Below, piece by piece: positions 44,762 through 58,190 of a stretch of DNA of 64,000 bases. A program made the position numbers and the translations under genes. Below the pieces are notes generated by a model that did no database searches, had not been told where the DNA came from, and worked only from the letters and a program-made list of their open reading frames with translations. The DNA is from Gloeopeniophorella convolvens. Taxonomy: Eukaryota > Basidiomycota > Agaricomycetes > Russulales. The stretch's first letter is position 1. Each line of letters opens with the position of its first letter. The stretch is from NCBI GenBank assembly GCA_022496205.1, contig WTXD01000019.1, forward strand, positions 1 through 64,000, in the 5' to 3' direction.

Positions 44762-46249
44762 ATGGAGCCTACTCCTTCCCTGCCATCCGCCACATCTGCC
44801 GATGAAATCCACTACTACACCTCCTTGCTTGCTGCTGTCAAGGGCGCCATTGAGGCAGGGCAGGTCAATATTACCAGTCCTATCAAGGTGTCCGACGCCG
44901 CCCCAATGTCGTATGACGACCCCTCCGCAACTGCAGGAGCACCGAGTGTCTTGCCCTCCCCTCAAGGCCCCCCGAGCTCCAGCCCTGCGAAGCCCCGGCA
45001 TCGAGTCACCAACCCCAGGGGACGCACCAGGAGAATTCCTGGATACGGTTACGGAGACTTGATGGTGCGCCGAATCCATTCGTTTCTGAGCTCCTTCGTG
45101 CTAATTCACTACCTTCGCCATGAAGAAGAGCCTCCCTGAGCTTGTACAGCAGGCTGTGATGGGCACATACGATTGTTGTGCTGTCGTTGAGGGCAGGGAC
45201 CCCTCAACCGTCCAGAAGCACCGGTTTTCCAGGCAGCATTATCGGAGAATTTTCGATGATGAAGTTTATAGTTCATGCTGGGCTTGCCTCCCCTACTTTA
45301 TATGCCCGGCGTATCTCAGCCTGGACGAAAAGTGCAATGCGAAGTGAGTGACTGTGGCGCCTTCTCCCCGATATACTTTCCTGATCATCTCGTGTGGCCG
45401 CGCAGGGCTGGGCGCTACGATGCTGCTGAGCGCCATTGCAAGAAGTGCGTCGGATATGCCAATCTGTGCGACCGACTCCGGGTCCAACCCGGCACTCTCA
45501 TCCCTATGATCATTACGGCGGCGGAGCATGAGGCCGTCAAAAAATATCGAGTGGATTCGAGACGCTATAGGATCCGGCGCTCCCCACTTCCCCTAGCCGC
45601 GAAGCCAATCCTTAGGTTCCTCGACTGGATCGCACTGATTGGGACTCAGGCGAGTCACGCTGACCCCGTCAAGAAGGAACTGGATGACGCTTCAATAAAC
45701 GAGGTCGATATACCTCCTTCATCGGCTTCTCCGTCGCTCTCCCCCGTCTCATCCATCTCCTCTTCATCATCCATCTCCTCTTCATCATCCATCTCCTCTT
45801 CCTCGTCCTCCTCGTTCCCTACGAGGTCCTCAAGTGATTATCCCATTTACTCCACAGCGCCTTCTACTGCCTTCTTATCGTCCCGTTCGCCCTCGTATCC
45901 GATTTCTTCATCGTCTTCCGGCCACTACTCGTCGGCTTCCAGCTCGTCAAGGCCGTCCCCTACTATTGCTTCGATGCCCTTCGTGAGCGCCAAAACAGAG
46001 GATGTCGAAGTCGCTGCCAAGACGAAAACGGCTACCCCTACCACTTTTGAAACTCAAGATGGTGGAGAGCTGCGAACTGCGGCGTGGGACGACAACATCG
46101 ACCCGCTCCTTCGAGAGCCTACCCCCGTTCGTGTCCCGACGTCCTCCGCGAACTTCCTAAATCATCGTGGCACGGAGCTGCAGACGGTTCCCTCATTTGA
46201 CAACTCTGGATTCTTTCAAGGCAGCTACCTTGGTTACCAGACCCGGTGA
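44762..46249 (+). CDS. Cys-containing protein with Ser tract, unknown function
   Basis: Not recognised. Exons 44762-45064, 45126-45343 and 45406-46249 join in frame and give 454 residues; introns of 61 and 62 bases have clean borders and a CTAAT branch site in the first. The N-terminus (MEPTPSLPSATSADEIHYYT) is acidic, followed by a basic Pro/Ser-rich linker (KPRHRVTNPRGRTRRIPGYG). The middle exon and start of exon 3 hold about ten Cys and several His in pairs (YDCCAVVEG, CWACLPYFICPAYLS, ERHCKKCVGYANLCDRL), which could bind zinc. A low-complexity Ser tract (residues near 280-330) comes next, then an acidic C-terminus. A nuclear or DNA-binding role is possible but not shown. Downstream, 46250-46861 happens to be open but looks like 3' UTR. 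Confidence 0.72.
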
Positions 46250-47445
46250 ATGAGGAGAGCCTATTGTAACGCGTCTGCTCCCGCTGGCAGCTGTAGTTCT
46301 ATGTACCAGTATTTGCTTTCAATAAGGACCATTACCAACTGGGCACGTTGCTTGAAGCGTAGATCGACGGCGATCAGAACGTCGGCTCCGATCTTGATAA
46401 CTCTTCTACTGCGATCTCTGAGAGAAGTCGAAGTCGAATTTTGGACTATAGTCTTCTCTGTGTTTGTCTCACGTCCGGAAATGAGGCCGTGGAGCCCCGT
46501 CGCTCAGGAGACGTCGCGGACGAGCGTCGATCCGGTATGCAAACGTGAGCCGGTCCCGGTGTTTCAGAAATTTGTCACGAACTGCTCCTTTTTAGGCGTT
46601 TGTTTGTATGACTTTGTCAGGTCGCACTGCGCGCCTCGTCGTCGAAGTTGGAAACACCTTTCGAATGGACTTCCACTCCGACTCGGACTGTCGCCAACGG
46701 TACCTCTCAACTTACCCTTTTATCGGACAACGCAAAATGCAATGCAATCTTTCCTGCTCGTGCGGATTCTCGCTCGTCGATCCCGAGTGTCTAGACTCGC
46801 ATTTAGTCGCCGTTGGGCAAGTGGCTATAAGTCTACGTGCCAGTGTGTTGAGAGATTCTAGGTGCGACCCCGACTAGATTTTGCTTGTACTACTTCCTCA
46901 GTTGGCTTGCTCGCCATATACCGCGGCACCGCGGGTCAACCCAGGGCGCTGTGCTGAAGCGTAAGATTTTGATATGGATCTTTTGGCAGCTTCTAATTTC
47001 TTACCTATGCTGTCCAATCCTCGCCATCCACTAGTGTCCTTTACCTCTCAGGGCACATTCCGATTCCCTTCTCCATCTTCCCTCCTTGAAACGCGGATCA
47101 CAATTTCTCATCCCCCTTCCCACTACTCTGAACGGCGGTCCTCATGAAGGAGAACCGGTGAGGGGGGTCGTACGAAGAGAAACTAGAAATGCCGCCATTG
47201 CCTCGCCTCGCCTCACTTCCTATTTCGAAAATACCTTCCGATTCGAACAATGAAACGTTAATCACGTCAAGAATTGACGGCTGCGCAACCAGGATTCTGG
47301 TTTCCAGTGCTTCCAAAACGCGCTGAATGACGCCAGTCTCAATTTGCCAACCGGCTATCCATTGAGCCCTCGTGCCGCGCGACCATATAAAGCACTCTGT
47401 GAAGAACGGGACCACCATACATACATCTCGCTCTAGGCTACCAAC
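46250..47445. other. Intergenic, upstream of the intact P450
   Basis: An open frame at 46250-46861 begins right after the previous stop but has no domain or codon pattern supporting a gene. The last 100 bases are the promoter of the P450, with TATAAAG at about 47386. Confidence 0.5.
47385..47392 (+). promoter_or_regulatory. TATA box of the P450 at 47446
   Basis: ATATAAAG lies 54-61 bases before the start codon, a normal spacing for a basidiomycete core promoter with a short 5' leader. Confidence 0.55.
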
Positions 47446-49476
47446 ATGGACGCGTCGCTTCCAGCTCTGCATCCGTTAATCTCTGAGGCTGCATCGTTTC
47501 TGATCTTCTGGCTCATCGCTGGGTCGATCCTGCGCGTCCTGTATAATGTCCATTTACACCCGCTTGCTCGATTCCCTGGTCCTCCTGCCGCAGCATATAC
47601 GAAACTGTGGCTTGCCTACATGGAGGTCTGGAAGGGCGTCGACCTGGCAGAGCTGCGCTTCCAGCTTCATGAAAAGTATGGTGCGTCATTGTCACGTTTC
47701 AGCAAAGGCGCCAGGGCGTCTGATCTGGCATGTGCAGGCGATATCGTACGAATCTCGCCAAATGAGGTACGTGAGCGCTTGATTGGGCGCTCGTACCATG
47801 CTCACGGGGACTTGAATTCGGGTTTTCAGCTCCACTTCTCCAACCCTTCCGTGTATCGCGAGATATACAACCTCAGGAACAAATGGGACAAAGACGACGG
47901 TCTCTATCGCGCTGCTGATCTCGACTCGTTCTTCGGAAGTTCTCAATACCCCGAGGTCAAGATGCGCAGGGCGGTGTCCAATCCATTCTTCTCGAAGTAT
48001 GCAATTTTCAAGATGCAACACCTTGTTCATGAGCGGGTAAGTTCTCTGTTCATAGCTTGATGGTGTACATCCTGTTAATTGGATCATTATATCCTCAGTT
48101 GAACGTCTTTTGTGACGCGCTGAAGGATCAGAACCTCGCAGGCAAGAGCGTTTGCTATGTCAAAGATGGTGATCTGACGCTCGTTTGCAGGGAAATCTAG
48201 TGATCTGTACCTTGGGTTCAAATGCTTCAGCGCAGATGCGATATCCCTATGTTACTTTGGCGCCTGTTTCGAGCAAACCTCAATGCCCGAGTTTAACTCG
48301 CCGCTTCTTATCCTTCTGGAGGAGTCATTGCCATCTTACAGCATCCGTAAATATCTCAACGCCGTCGTGTGGCTAGTACGCAACTTCTCAGATCATCCTC
48401 TGATGGTCATCTTTCCGCCCTCAATTAGATCCATGTGCTCGTTCTATAAGGTACACATCTTTTCAACGGTGCTCCTTGCAGTCTCTGACGTGGCTACCTA
48501 GATTGTGGACTACCAAACCAAAAAGATAGTCCGAGACCAGCAACAACTCAAGAAGACGCCACCAGCGACGCTTTCTCCCAAGCTTCTCACTCCCGAAGTC
48601 AGACGTCGACGACGCTCGATCACTGCAAAGGAAGTTCTGCGGGAGTCGCAAGTCCTCCTTTGTGCGGGAAGTTCGCACGTGGTGGGCTCAGCTTTGATGA
48701 CGGCCACCTACCACCTCTTGCAAAATCCGGAAATGCACCAGAGGTTGTTTGGGGAACTGCTCACCGCCTGGCCAGACCTGGACCACTCACCCCGATACGA
48801 AGCGCTCGAGCGACTTCCATTTTTGGTGTGTGCTGGCACACTCGTGACGTAATGGTGAAGCTGACGTGCGCGCAGACAGCCATCGTAAAAGAGACCTTAC
48901 GACTGGCTCCCACTATGCCCGTAGGACTCGCGCGAGTGATACCGCGCGAAGGGGCTACCGTCTCTGGCATACGGATCCCGGGCGGCGTACGTTTCTACTC
49001 GATATAGCATTCATCATACTGACGAAGAGGGGCGCCCAGACTGTTGTCAGCCAGAGCGCGCTTTTCGTGCACTTGTCTGAGGACATCTTCGTGCTCGCGG
49101 ACGACTTCATGCCAGAGCGCTGGCTGGGACCCGACGCTGCCAGCCTGAATCGATTTTTAGTGGCATTCTCAACGGGCCCTCGCAGTTGTCAGGGAATCAA
49201 GTGAGCGCCCCTCGCCCTACTACGGCGAACATGACGACTTACGAGATCCACCAGCCTAGCCTACTGTGAACTGTACCTAGGGCTTGCGCACTTGTTCCGG
49301 CGTTTTGATCTTCGCGTTGACGAGACGAGGTGACATTCATCTTATTTTATTGTCAGTATTCTGTTCCCATAACTCATGCAATATATAGGCCTGCAAGCAT
49401 GGTCTGGAAAGAACACTTCTTACCATACTTCACGGGCGAACACCTGCATGTTTTCTGTTCTCCGAAGACTGCCTGA
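47446..49476 (+). CDS. Cytochrome P450 (family I, copy 3), intact
   Basis: The open counterpart of the two decayed genes at 9.7-14.4 kb. Ten exons: 47446-47680, 47738-47766, 47830-48036, 48099-48141, 48191-48450, 48502-48825, 48876-48986, 49040-49200, 49255-49329 and 49389-49476; frame holds throughout, 510 residues. The fourth intron (48142-48190) starts with GC (GCAAGA); the same intron in copies 1 and 2 has GT, which confirms it. N-terminal anchor, HPLARFPGP hinge, GDIVRISPNE, K-helix KETLR, PERW and heme loop FSTGPRSCQG are all present, with the C-terminus FLPYFTGEHLHVF. The I-helix reads CAGSSHVVGS: His stands where copies 1 and 2 have the conserved Thr (AGSHT). Likely ER-bound monooxygenase of unknown substrate; the changed residue may alter oxygen activation. 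Confidence 0.92.
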
Positions 49477-50179
49477 CCCGCCGCCGTACTACTACTTATT
49501 GTGGTAGCCCCATCTCCGACTAGACCCTGGCCGTTGGACCGCACTCGTTTGTATTATTATCGCGTTGCCTTGCTTGCAAGATCCTCTCCCCCTAAAATTG
49601 TCCCGGGCGCGTAGTGATAGTATGTCGGATGACTACGTAATGAATCAGTATCACATTCCTAACGCACCCCGACGGCGCGTTCCGTTGTCGGCGCTCTCGA
49701 CTGTCCGTTTCTTGGTCTGAGGGAGCATGGTGAAGTCCCCAGATTCTTCCATGAACCCATTTTCCGACTCTTGAGCTGCGTTGGATGCCCGAATGGGGTC
49801 TGACTCGTCGATATTCCCTAGCCGATCATCACACGAGGGGGTGATCCGTCCATCTAGTGCTCGTTCTTGGAACGCGACGGGTGCACGTGCGCGACATGGG
49901 CTGTGCTAGCGCCGGCTTGCCACTAACTTGAACTTGCCACAATGAATGTGCCACTGCCCACATGTATGTGTGGCGACAGCACTCACCGGCTGAACTATGG
50001 GTTTTCATTATCACCTTCGCTCCTCTGTAGTTCACAAATCCACAACCTCATTACATGTCTCAGCACATAATCTGCGTGGTCCTGTGGGCTCGGTCTCACA
50101 CTTTCCTCAGTACATCCTCCATACACTCAAGGTACCGTGTTCGAAGCTGCAATCTTCTTACCATCTTCACTCCACTATC
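49477..50179. other. Intergenic
   Basis: Between the P450 and the Pro/Ser-rich protein, both plus strand. No gene or repeat is recognised. Confidence 0.4.
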
Positions 50180-51556
50180 ATGCAGAAACGCCCAGTCAAT
50201 GTACATGCCACTCCCGTTCTTGGCCAGTCAGCTTTCCTTTCATCGTCTCAGCCCACGCCGATGACGTCCGCTGCGCCAGTCCCAAATCCCCTGAAGTCTG
50301 GTTCTTGGGGCTCATTCTCCAACACTACGTCGTATCTTGAAGCTGCTAGTCAGCTGCAACTCAATATTCCACCTAATGCCCTCAAGGTTCTGTCTCAATC
50401 TCACCGGGGAACAAAGCACGCTCCCAGACCAGCGGCTTCTGCTCAACCCACCGAACACGCTCGGCCGGCCCCGCCCGTTTCGGTGGCCGTACCAGCGACC
50501 AAGGTACTTGCGAAGCCCAAGCTGAAGGCAACTAGTGCCAAGGCCCATTCGTCACCCAATATTCCGAAGTATCTGAAAGGCTCTCCCGCAACCCCGGCCT
50601 CCAAGCCAGGGATCCAACCGGCCGACGTACCACTGTACGCACCACCACCGGTCAAGGCGCGTGCGCGTCGTAGGGAGAATAAGGCAAGGAGCCAAGCCAG
50701 AGAAGCCACTCAGGCTGTCCCGGCTACCACGCCAGCTACCGCGCTGCGGGGCCCGCCCGTCGCGAAGAGCGCGTCGCTCCCCACCAACCCTCCGTGGTAT
50801 GCGCACCTACGCGCCCAGGGGCCTGCGCCGCTCCAGGGTTCTCTCATGAACAATGTCACTTTACAATTCGTTAACAATTTCGTCTCGAAGGGCGAGGCGC
50901 CGGCGCGGACGCCTTCCGTCACTGTGAGAGGCGCTTCCCTTGTAGCGCCCGGTACGCGGGCCAGCGTCCGCAAAAGCAGTCCACTGGCGCTGCACAGCGC
51001 AACGAATCCATGTGTAGTGGGGCCGTCCTTCCCTCAATCTCCAGAGTCTCAGGATGGCTTTCCGGTAGCTCCGGGAAACAACAGCCCGTCTGCTCCTCAC
51101 GCGCAATCTCAGGTAGTAATCCCGAGCGGCAAAGCTCAGGTGCGGAAACAAGAGCCCCCAGGAAAAGAGACGGTAGATGCGGATATACCTGAAGATCACG
51201 GGGACCTGCTGCCAATCATTGGTGACATCGACAAGAGTTTCACGGAAGCTCTGGCCAGAGCTCCCAAGGCCAAGCCGATGATACAGTTCAGCAAGCAACC
51301 GTCTGCAGCGCTTGAGTGGATCCTTGACCTTGAGCACAATAGAGCTGCCGAGATGCTAGATAACGTCAGATCTGTCCCGCCTCCGTGTGTGGAGATCGAA
51401 TCGTCTTTGCGATTGCCAGAGCAAGCCGTTGTGGACTACGATGCTGAGATGCGTGACGCTCAGATGGATGACCTCATCCGGCATATAACCGGTTTGCTCG
51501 ACGAGAACTGGATGTGCTTCGTCGATTTCGGCCGCTGCTTGGAGGTGGTAGGATGA
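50180..51556 (+). CDS. Pro/Ser/Ala-rich protein of unknown function
   Basis: Intronless ORF of 458 residues. ATG 50180 is chosen over the longer open frame from 49997 because it opens a good context after a pyrimidine-rich leader. The first 350 residues are low-complexity and basic (KVLAKPKLKATSAKAHSS, KARARRRENKARSQAREA), without a signal peptide or membrane segment. The last 110 residues are acidic and more ordered (DIPEDHGDLLPIIGDIDKSF, FSKQPSAALEWILDLEH, DAEMRDAQMDDLIRHITGLL), a possible protein-binding helix bundle. Disordered basic N-terminus plus acidic C-terminal helices would suit a nuclear scaffold, but this is guesswork. No homologue is recognised; it could be lineage-specific. Confidence 0.6.
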   Translation: MQKRPVNVHATPVLGQSAFLSSSQPTPMTSAAPVPNPLKSGSWGSFSNTTSYLEAASQLQLNIPPNALKVLSQSHRGTKHAPRPAASAQPTEHARPAPPVSVAVPATKVLAKPKLKATSAKAHSSPNIPKYLKGSPATPASKPGIQPADVPLYAPPPVKARARRRENKARSQAREATQAVPATTPATALRGPPVAKSASLPTNPPWYAHLRAQGPAPLQGSLMNNVTLQFVNNFVSKGEAPARTPSVTVRGASLVAPGTRASVRKSSPLALHSATNPCVVGPSFPQSPESQDGFPVAPGNNSPSAPHAQSQVVIPSGKAQVRKQEPPGKETVDADIPEDHGDLLPIIGDIDKSFTEALARAPKAKPMIQFSKQPSAALEWILDLEHNRAAEMLDNVRSVPPPCVEIESSLRLPEQAVVDYDAEMRDAQMDDLIRHITGLLDENWMCFVDFGRCLEVVG

Positions 51557-51745
51557 TTTACAGTCCCGCATCTTGCTCCCGCCGTAGAACTTGTCATTTA
51601 TGTTGTTCATCATTGTGTGGTATGTAATACCTGTTCTTCTATGTACGTCTGCGAGCACACAGTTGATCTGTCGATCATCGGCGGCGCCTGTAAGTCATCA
51701 ATAGGGAAAGAAAGGCAAGTGCTGGAAGATCTCACCCTTTCGTTT

Positions 51746-52904
<1,159 letters not shown>

Positions 52905-53994
52905 GGATGATTTCCAGATGACCGTCGCGAGATGTCATGTCAGCTCGATAGACGATAAGATGCATTTACGTCAGCAATATCGGCACTCCAAAAATAGCAC
53001 TACTTATCCGGCGGACGTCCGCTACCGCTCGCCGCAACCAGCCACTGGTGACTGCTTCAACCAGTTTTTTCATCCGCCACTGATGAACAGCTCAGCGATC
53101 GCCCATTCTTCAAAACATGCCGCATTATCCGGCATTTATATACAGGCCCAGGAAAGCTGACGGGCAGGATTACTAGTCACCTGTCAGCGTCCAAACCGCC
53201 ACATCCCTCAACCCCCGTTACAGTTGCTTGCAGGCCACGCATACAATCTTGATCCGAAGCAGTCTCACAATACCACTTGGATGCGGAAATGGAAAAGGGA
53301 TCAAGGCCAGTCTTGCATCATCCATCTGAGGTCTCCCAAGTGGTATAAGCGGCGTGCGTGGTTCGTTTTGCATTTATCAACTTCGAGATCAAGCTCACAT
53401 AACATCAGTCTCTCATAATCTCTCATAATGGGGAGAATATAATTGTCCTGGATTGGAAAGCAGGCGTGCGAGAATTGTACCCCTTGCAGCCAGTGAGCCG
53501 TCTAGTCATCGTCCGTTCGTCGCACAGCAGAACCCTGTGCCGCACGTGGGCGGCCGCCAAATATTGGTAACTACAGACCATGTGAGTCTCTGCAACCTTC
53601 GAAGTACAAGAGCCCCGGAAGTATTGACTCCAAATGTACAGCGCCATCCTGTCGAACTCTGACATGGTCTGCTCGAGCAGCCGCGAAGAACCGCGAAGCG
53701 CATTTTCTGGGGTTTCAGGAACAGGGTGTGTTTGGCGTCGGTGGTCCGCGTAGGCTTCTGTATGAGGGTGCCTTATCAACCTCGGCTATCTCGGGTTCAC
53801 CGAACCAGTCGGCAGTCAAATGCAATGTGTACTCGAGTACGTACCCGCTCGTTCTTCTCTTTTCACCTTCACTGTCTCACTTCACTGGTCCTAGTTTCCG
53901 TTTGGCATGCCCTCCACATTCGTTTAGGCAACGGTCTTTCACACACCCTCTTTGCTACCATCACACTCCTTCGCCAGTGGGTCCGGCCACCCTA
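52905..53994. other. Intergenic, divergent
   Basis: Between the starts of QPRTase (minus) and the membrane protein gene (plus). It contains a TATATAAA on the minus strand near 53140. No gene is recognised in it. Confidence 0.45.
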
Positions 53995-56245
53995 ATGCCC
54001 ATCGAAGATCGTTACTTCAATTCCAGCTACTCTAGTCGCTCGCAGAAGTCGCCAGCGGCGCTACTTGTACCAGCGACTAGCGACCCCTACTTCTCGTCGC
54101 TATCATTGTTTACACATATGGCGCGCTCATACCTACTACGACCGAGACACCACCATGTCCCTAGGCCCCCACATTGCACGGAAACAAGCTGCTCCTCGAC
54201 ACCATCCTTACCACCACCTTCTACCTCTGTATCCGGATCATCGACGTCCCTGTCTTCGACATCTACCTCCTCATCCCATTCATCGTCTGCGGTAATCACA
54301 ACTTCGCACGCGCGCAGCTCCCATTCCAAAACCTCCTCGACTCGCTTCAAGACGTCAGTGTCCTCAATTAGGTCACACACAACTTCCAGCGGTCCTTCCG
54401 AGCACTCGACATCATCCTCTACCTCAGTGCCGAATACAAGTAGAACGTCGTCATCTTCAAAGACGTCTGCATCTTCTCAGTCTTCGTGAGTCAATATCAT
54501 GCTCCGACATACCTATTGTGAGCATTGTGCAAACTTCGATACGATGCGACTTGTTCAAGGAATTCCACGCACGTCCATGCGACCCCCTACCTTCTGCTTG
54601 TTTCAGGTGTTGCACTCGTTGTCGGAGTCGACGCTGACAGTCAGCCTCTTACGCGTAGCTCAACATCCAGGTCAGCGAAGAGCACTTCAAAAAGTAGCTC
54701 GACACGGAGCCTGCCATCGCCTAAGACTGCAACGTCTGTCCTATCAAATACCCCACCAGTGTCGAATAGCTTCAATACGTCGGCTTCTACATTGTCACCA
54801 CATGAAAGCTCTACCCACCTCACTAGCATTACTACCATTGAGACGACATCCATTGTTCCCTCGGGGAGCATCACAGTGGTCACTACCACGATGGCCACTG
54901 GCACATTGATCCCAGTCAGTGGGAAAGGGAATAGGTTAGTTCGGTTTTCCCTCCGTGTACCCATCCCCTTGTCATCATTAGAACTTACTCAAATACAGAT
55001 TCGCTCATGATCCTGCTGCGCTCGCAGGACTCATCGTAGGGGTTGTTGTTGCCGCAATTTTAGCGGCTGTCCTGGGGTATTATCTCCTTCAGCGCAGGCG
55101 GATCCGCAAGCTTGAGAACGGGACTTCCGTTCAGGCCATTCCACACTCTCCACTCCCAGATGAGTTTGTGGAGCCATCAGCTGTTAGCGCAAGAGAGGCC
55201 TACGGAAGGACCTTCAGCGCGGTCGGTGCTCGCAGCCATGAAGGCCTTTTGGCAGGACCAGGGAGTTCCGAGAGCGGAGGCCATGGAGAACCGCAGAGCT
55301 CGTCGGGCCACTCTCACGCACCTTCATCTGCTTTTGGGCCCATGTTGGCTGTTCAATCCTTCGAATATCCTCCATCCGCCTATGCAACGGCTACGAATGC
55401 CCAGCGTTCACCGTTATCATCTTCTCATGGGCACAGCACGGGCATACCGTCTCAGATCCAGCGGTGGCCTTCGCACGAGGCGTCCTTGCATGACCACGCA
55501 ACCTCGGATAATGTACATTCGTCCCCACAATCGCCACCCAGGTCTCCAACTATGCCTTCATCACAAGACCACAGCACGTCCCCCCGCGCAAGCTTAGAGG
55601 CTCCCGAACTCATTCCCCGCCCGGGCCCTAGCACCACGTCGGCAGGCGAGCCAGAAAGTATGGGAGGCGTACTCCTTAGGCGATTGCGCGGCGGGCCAGC
55701 CAATGTGCGGCTGCGGCTTAGGGGTGGCGTGGGCAGCTCGCGTAGCATTGATAGCTCCACGCCGCCTGTGTCGTTTTTCGAGTCTCCCGAGGCCGCGCGC
55801 GCGCGCCGCTCAGAATCTCTCTCGTCGCCCCGCGGCTCTATGCTGATGCCTACGTCACCCGTGCTCGCAAACCTGCTGGCGCACGGCCCGCCATCTCCGC
55901 CTACCGGAGAAGAAGAGGGAACGCCTGAAGGCCTGCTGCATCCACGCCTTAGTGCCGCCGAACGTAGTGCTGGTACGCTGAGTCTTCGAGACGATATGGA
56001 CTACTCTCGCCCAGCGGCCGTAGTACGTAATCTTTCTCTCGGTGTCATGCAGTACACTCACACAGTTCTTGTCACAGAGGATGTTCAGTTATGGAACATT
56101 TGGCTCCAGGACGAGTGGAGGCACGCCAGACTCATCCTCACCCGCACAGCGGAACGACGACAGTTACTTTGAGACCGAAATTCATCACCAAAATGAGACC
56201 ATGCACTCGGAGGGTGAAGAACTTGATATACCCGTCTCTGAATAG
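53995..56245 (+). CDS. Ser/Thr-rich single-pass membrane protein 2
   Basis: Exons 53995-54485, 54641-54934, 54999-56022 and 56066-56245 join in frame, 662 residues. A Ser/Thr-rich stalk of about 250 residues (SVSGSSTSLSSTSTSSSHSS, STSRSAKSTSKSSSTRSL) is followed by TTTMATGTLIPVSGKG and one membrane helix (AALAGLIVGVVVAAILAAVL) with a basic stop-transfer QRRRIRKL. The cytosolic tail of about 370 residues is Ser/Pro/His-rich and ends acidic (HSEGEELDIPVSE). The start is uncertain: ATG 53995 or 54118, neither opening a clear signal peptide, so a further 5' exon may be missed. The first intron is long (155 bases). Architecture matches the protein at 17.5-19 kb, though sequence similarity is limited to composition. 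A cell-surface sensor or adhesin is plausible, not shown. Confidence 0.72.
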
Positions 56246-56440
56246 GCATCAGTCTCCTTCTAAGAACCCTTCGTTGTCGTCGTCTTAAGAAGCCTTGGTA
56301 CTGTTCTCGGGCCTATCGTGGGAATCGGAAACACGTGTACCTCACCATGTTCTACTCCCTCGATTCCGAGATCCTCTTGCCTTGTCCATACCGCATACGA
56401 GTACTAACTATGTATCAACCATCTGACTTTCATATACCAC

Positions 56441-56868
56441 ACATACACGAAGATACCAGTTTGTCACGACACATACACGACCTTATTGTTGCTTATACAT
56501 GTAGGCGACGTAGCTATCTGACAGGTATCGCTTGATGTACTATCGATATATAAAGCCATCGTAGCATCCATCGTAGCAATAGTCTGCCATAGGGATGCGC
56601 TGAATGTCTGCGACCCCCGGTGGGCATTTGAGTTGCCGCATCGGTGCTCCGGGTCCTCTAGGTTGACTCGGGGGCCCTATAGCTACGAGGTCCTACGCGG
56701 CGCCGAAGTTCAAGTTCAAGTTGGAGCATTGAACTGAGGCCTCCTCAGCTGCTCCAATGTCCATCCCGCGACTGTTTCACGCATATCTCTGGCTCTGATC
56801 GCTCACACACGACCTCCTCAATTCCGGGAGTGCGATCAAGAGCGCTGCGGCAAACGATTCATCGCTCC
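56441..56868 (+). repeat. Dispersed repeat, copy 1
   Basis: Matches 62137-62610 in the same orientation with many differences. Shared blocks include TTTGTCACGAC, CGACCCCCGGTGGG, GAGTTGCCGC, GGTGCTCCGGG, GGTTGACTCGGGG, GCGGCGCCGAAGTT and AAGAGCGCTGCGG. No coding potential or clear terminal repeats were seen; it may be a degraded LTR or MITE-like element. Confidence 0.75.
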
Positions 56869-58182
56869 GACAAGCGAGAGTGGTGGATGCTTGTCGCGAA
56901 TTATGGACGCGATGAACTAAGACGAGATATGAGAACCTCGTAAGTCTACGCTTGAGTCTACGCGCTGTCTCCCAACGCCGTCTCTAAAGCTGACGCCACC
57001 CCAGCCCTGCTGGCATTTGAACCTGGTAGAACTGTTCCTAAGCACCCTCAAAAGCTCATGTGGGTGGTCATACGCCAGCCATTTGCGAACGTGCTTATGA
57101 CTTCTTTCCGGCAGAGAACAATGCAGGCTTCTTCTCTGCCTCGCGGAGCATCCAGTGAGGAGCGCTGGCATCCGGATTAGACAACTTTATCCAGCTCAAG
57201 GCTGTTCTTTGCGTGAGGCACTGCCTTTCCGCATAGCTTTTGGCCCAGACCCTCAAAATCATGCAGAACTGATTCGGCTGTTTCGCCGAGTATTCGCGCA
57301 GGACCATATGGCCTTACCATATCCTTGGCCCCTCTTGCCTAATGGCATGCGATTCCTATGGCCAATGATCAGCAAGGTACTCTAATTCTAGGGCGACGAG
57401 CTTCGCTCTATGGCAGTCCATCGATTGTGGAGGTCGATTAGGGTTTGCACGTGTCGTTTTCCATCCAAGAAGCTCCATTCCGCGGCAGACCCGTGAACGG
57501 CAGATCAGGGCGGCGCTCTCGAGAATCATCACACCACTCAGCCCTTACGCCCTCCCGCTGCTATATCCCTCGTCCCTACGACTCCTGGGGACCGTCTGAC
57601 GTGGGCGGCACCAAGTGGTGGAGCAACTGCGGAAGTCTAGGGAAAACCATGCGAGGGGAAGCAGGGAGCGTGACTGCATCTGAAGCTAGGTTAAGGAAGT
57701 AGGTACAGCTCAGTTCCTTCTGAGCCTCACTGAGCGCCTTACGTGCGCTTACTGTGGTCCCCGTGTCAATACTAAGAATAACATCGACGTCTGGTCTACT
57801 CTTTGTCCAGGACTTCCAACTGCATAATGTGTCATAGGGGCTCCAGAACCTCTAGTTTCCGAACGCGCAGAGCATAGCTTCGACCTCACTCACTCCGCTG
57901 TGCGCTGCCCTCCTTCTCGTTCCAGCTGCATCGACCGCTCTCGGTCCATGTCGCTGCCTTCTGTATTCTTCCAGGGTGCATTCAGGATGTCCCTTAGGTT
58001 CTCGGCGGGTCGAGGAAAACCTTTCCTTGCTTCACGCATGACCTGCGCCTGGTCACGATACCCCAGTTCACGCTTTGGTATTGACACCCCGTACGTCATA
58101 TGCTCTGGCTTCTTGCCATCTACATCTGTGCGCGGCGACCATTTACCTGTCGAAGATGAAGGTTCGAACAGCCCACCTTGCC

Positions 58183-58190
58183 ATATAAAA
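58183..58190 (+). promoter_or_regulatory. TATA box of the pyranose oxidase gene
   Basis: ATATAAAA lies about 80 bases upstream of the start codon in the only AT-rich spot of the proximal promoter. Confidence 0.55.

Noticed and set aside
46250..46861. 203-codon ORF starting right after the stop of the Cys-rich protein gene
   Set aside because: No recognisable domain and nuclear fungal genes are not operonic; most likely 3' UTR read by chance.
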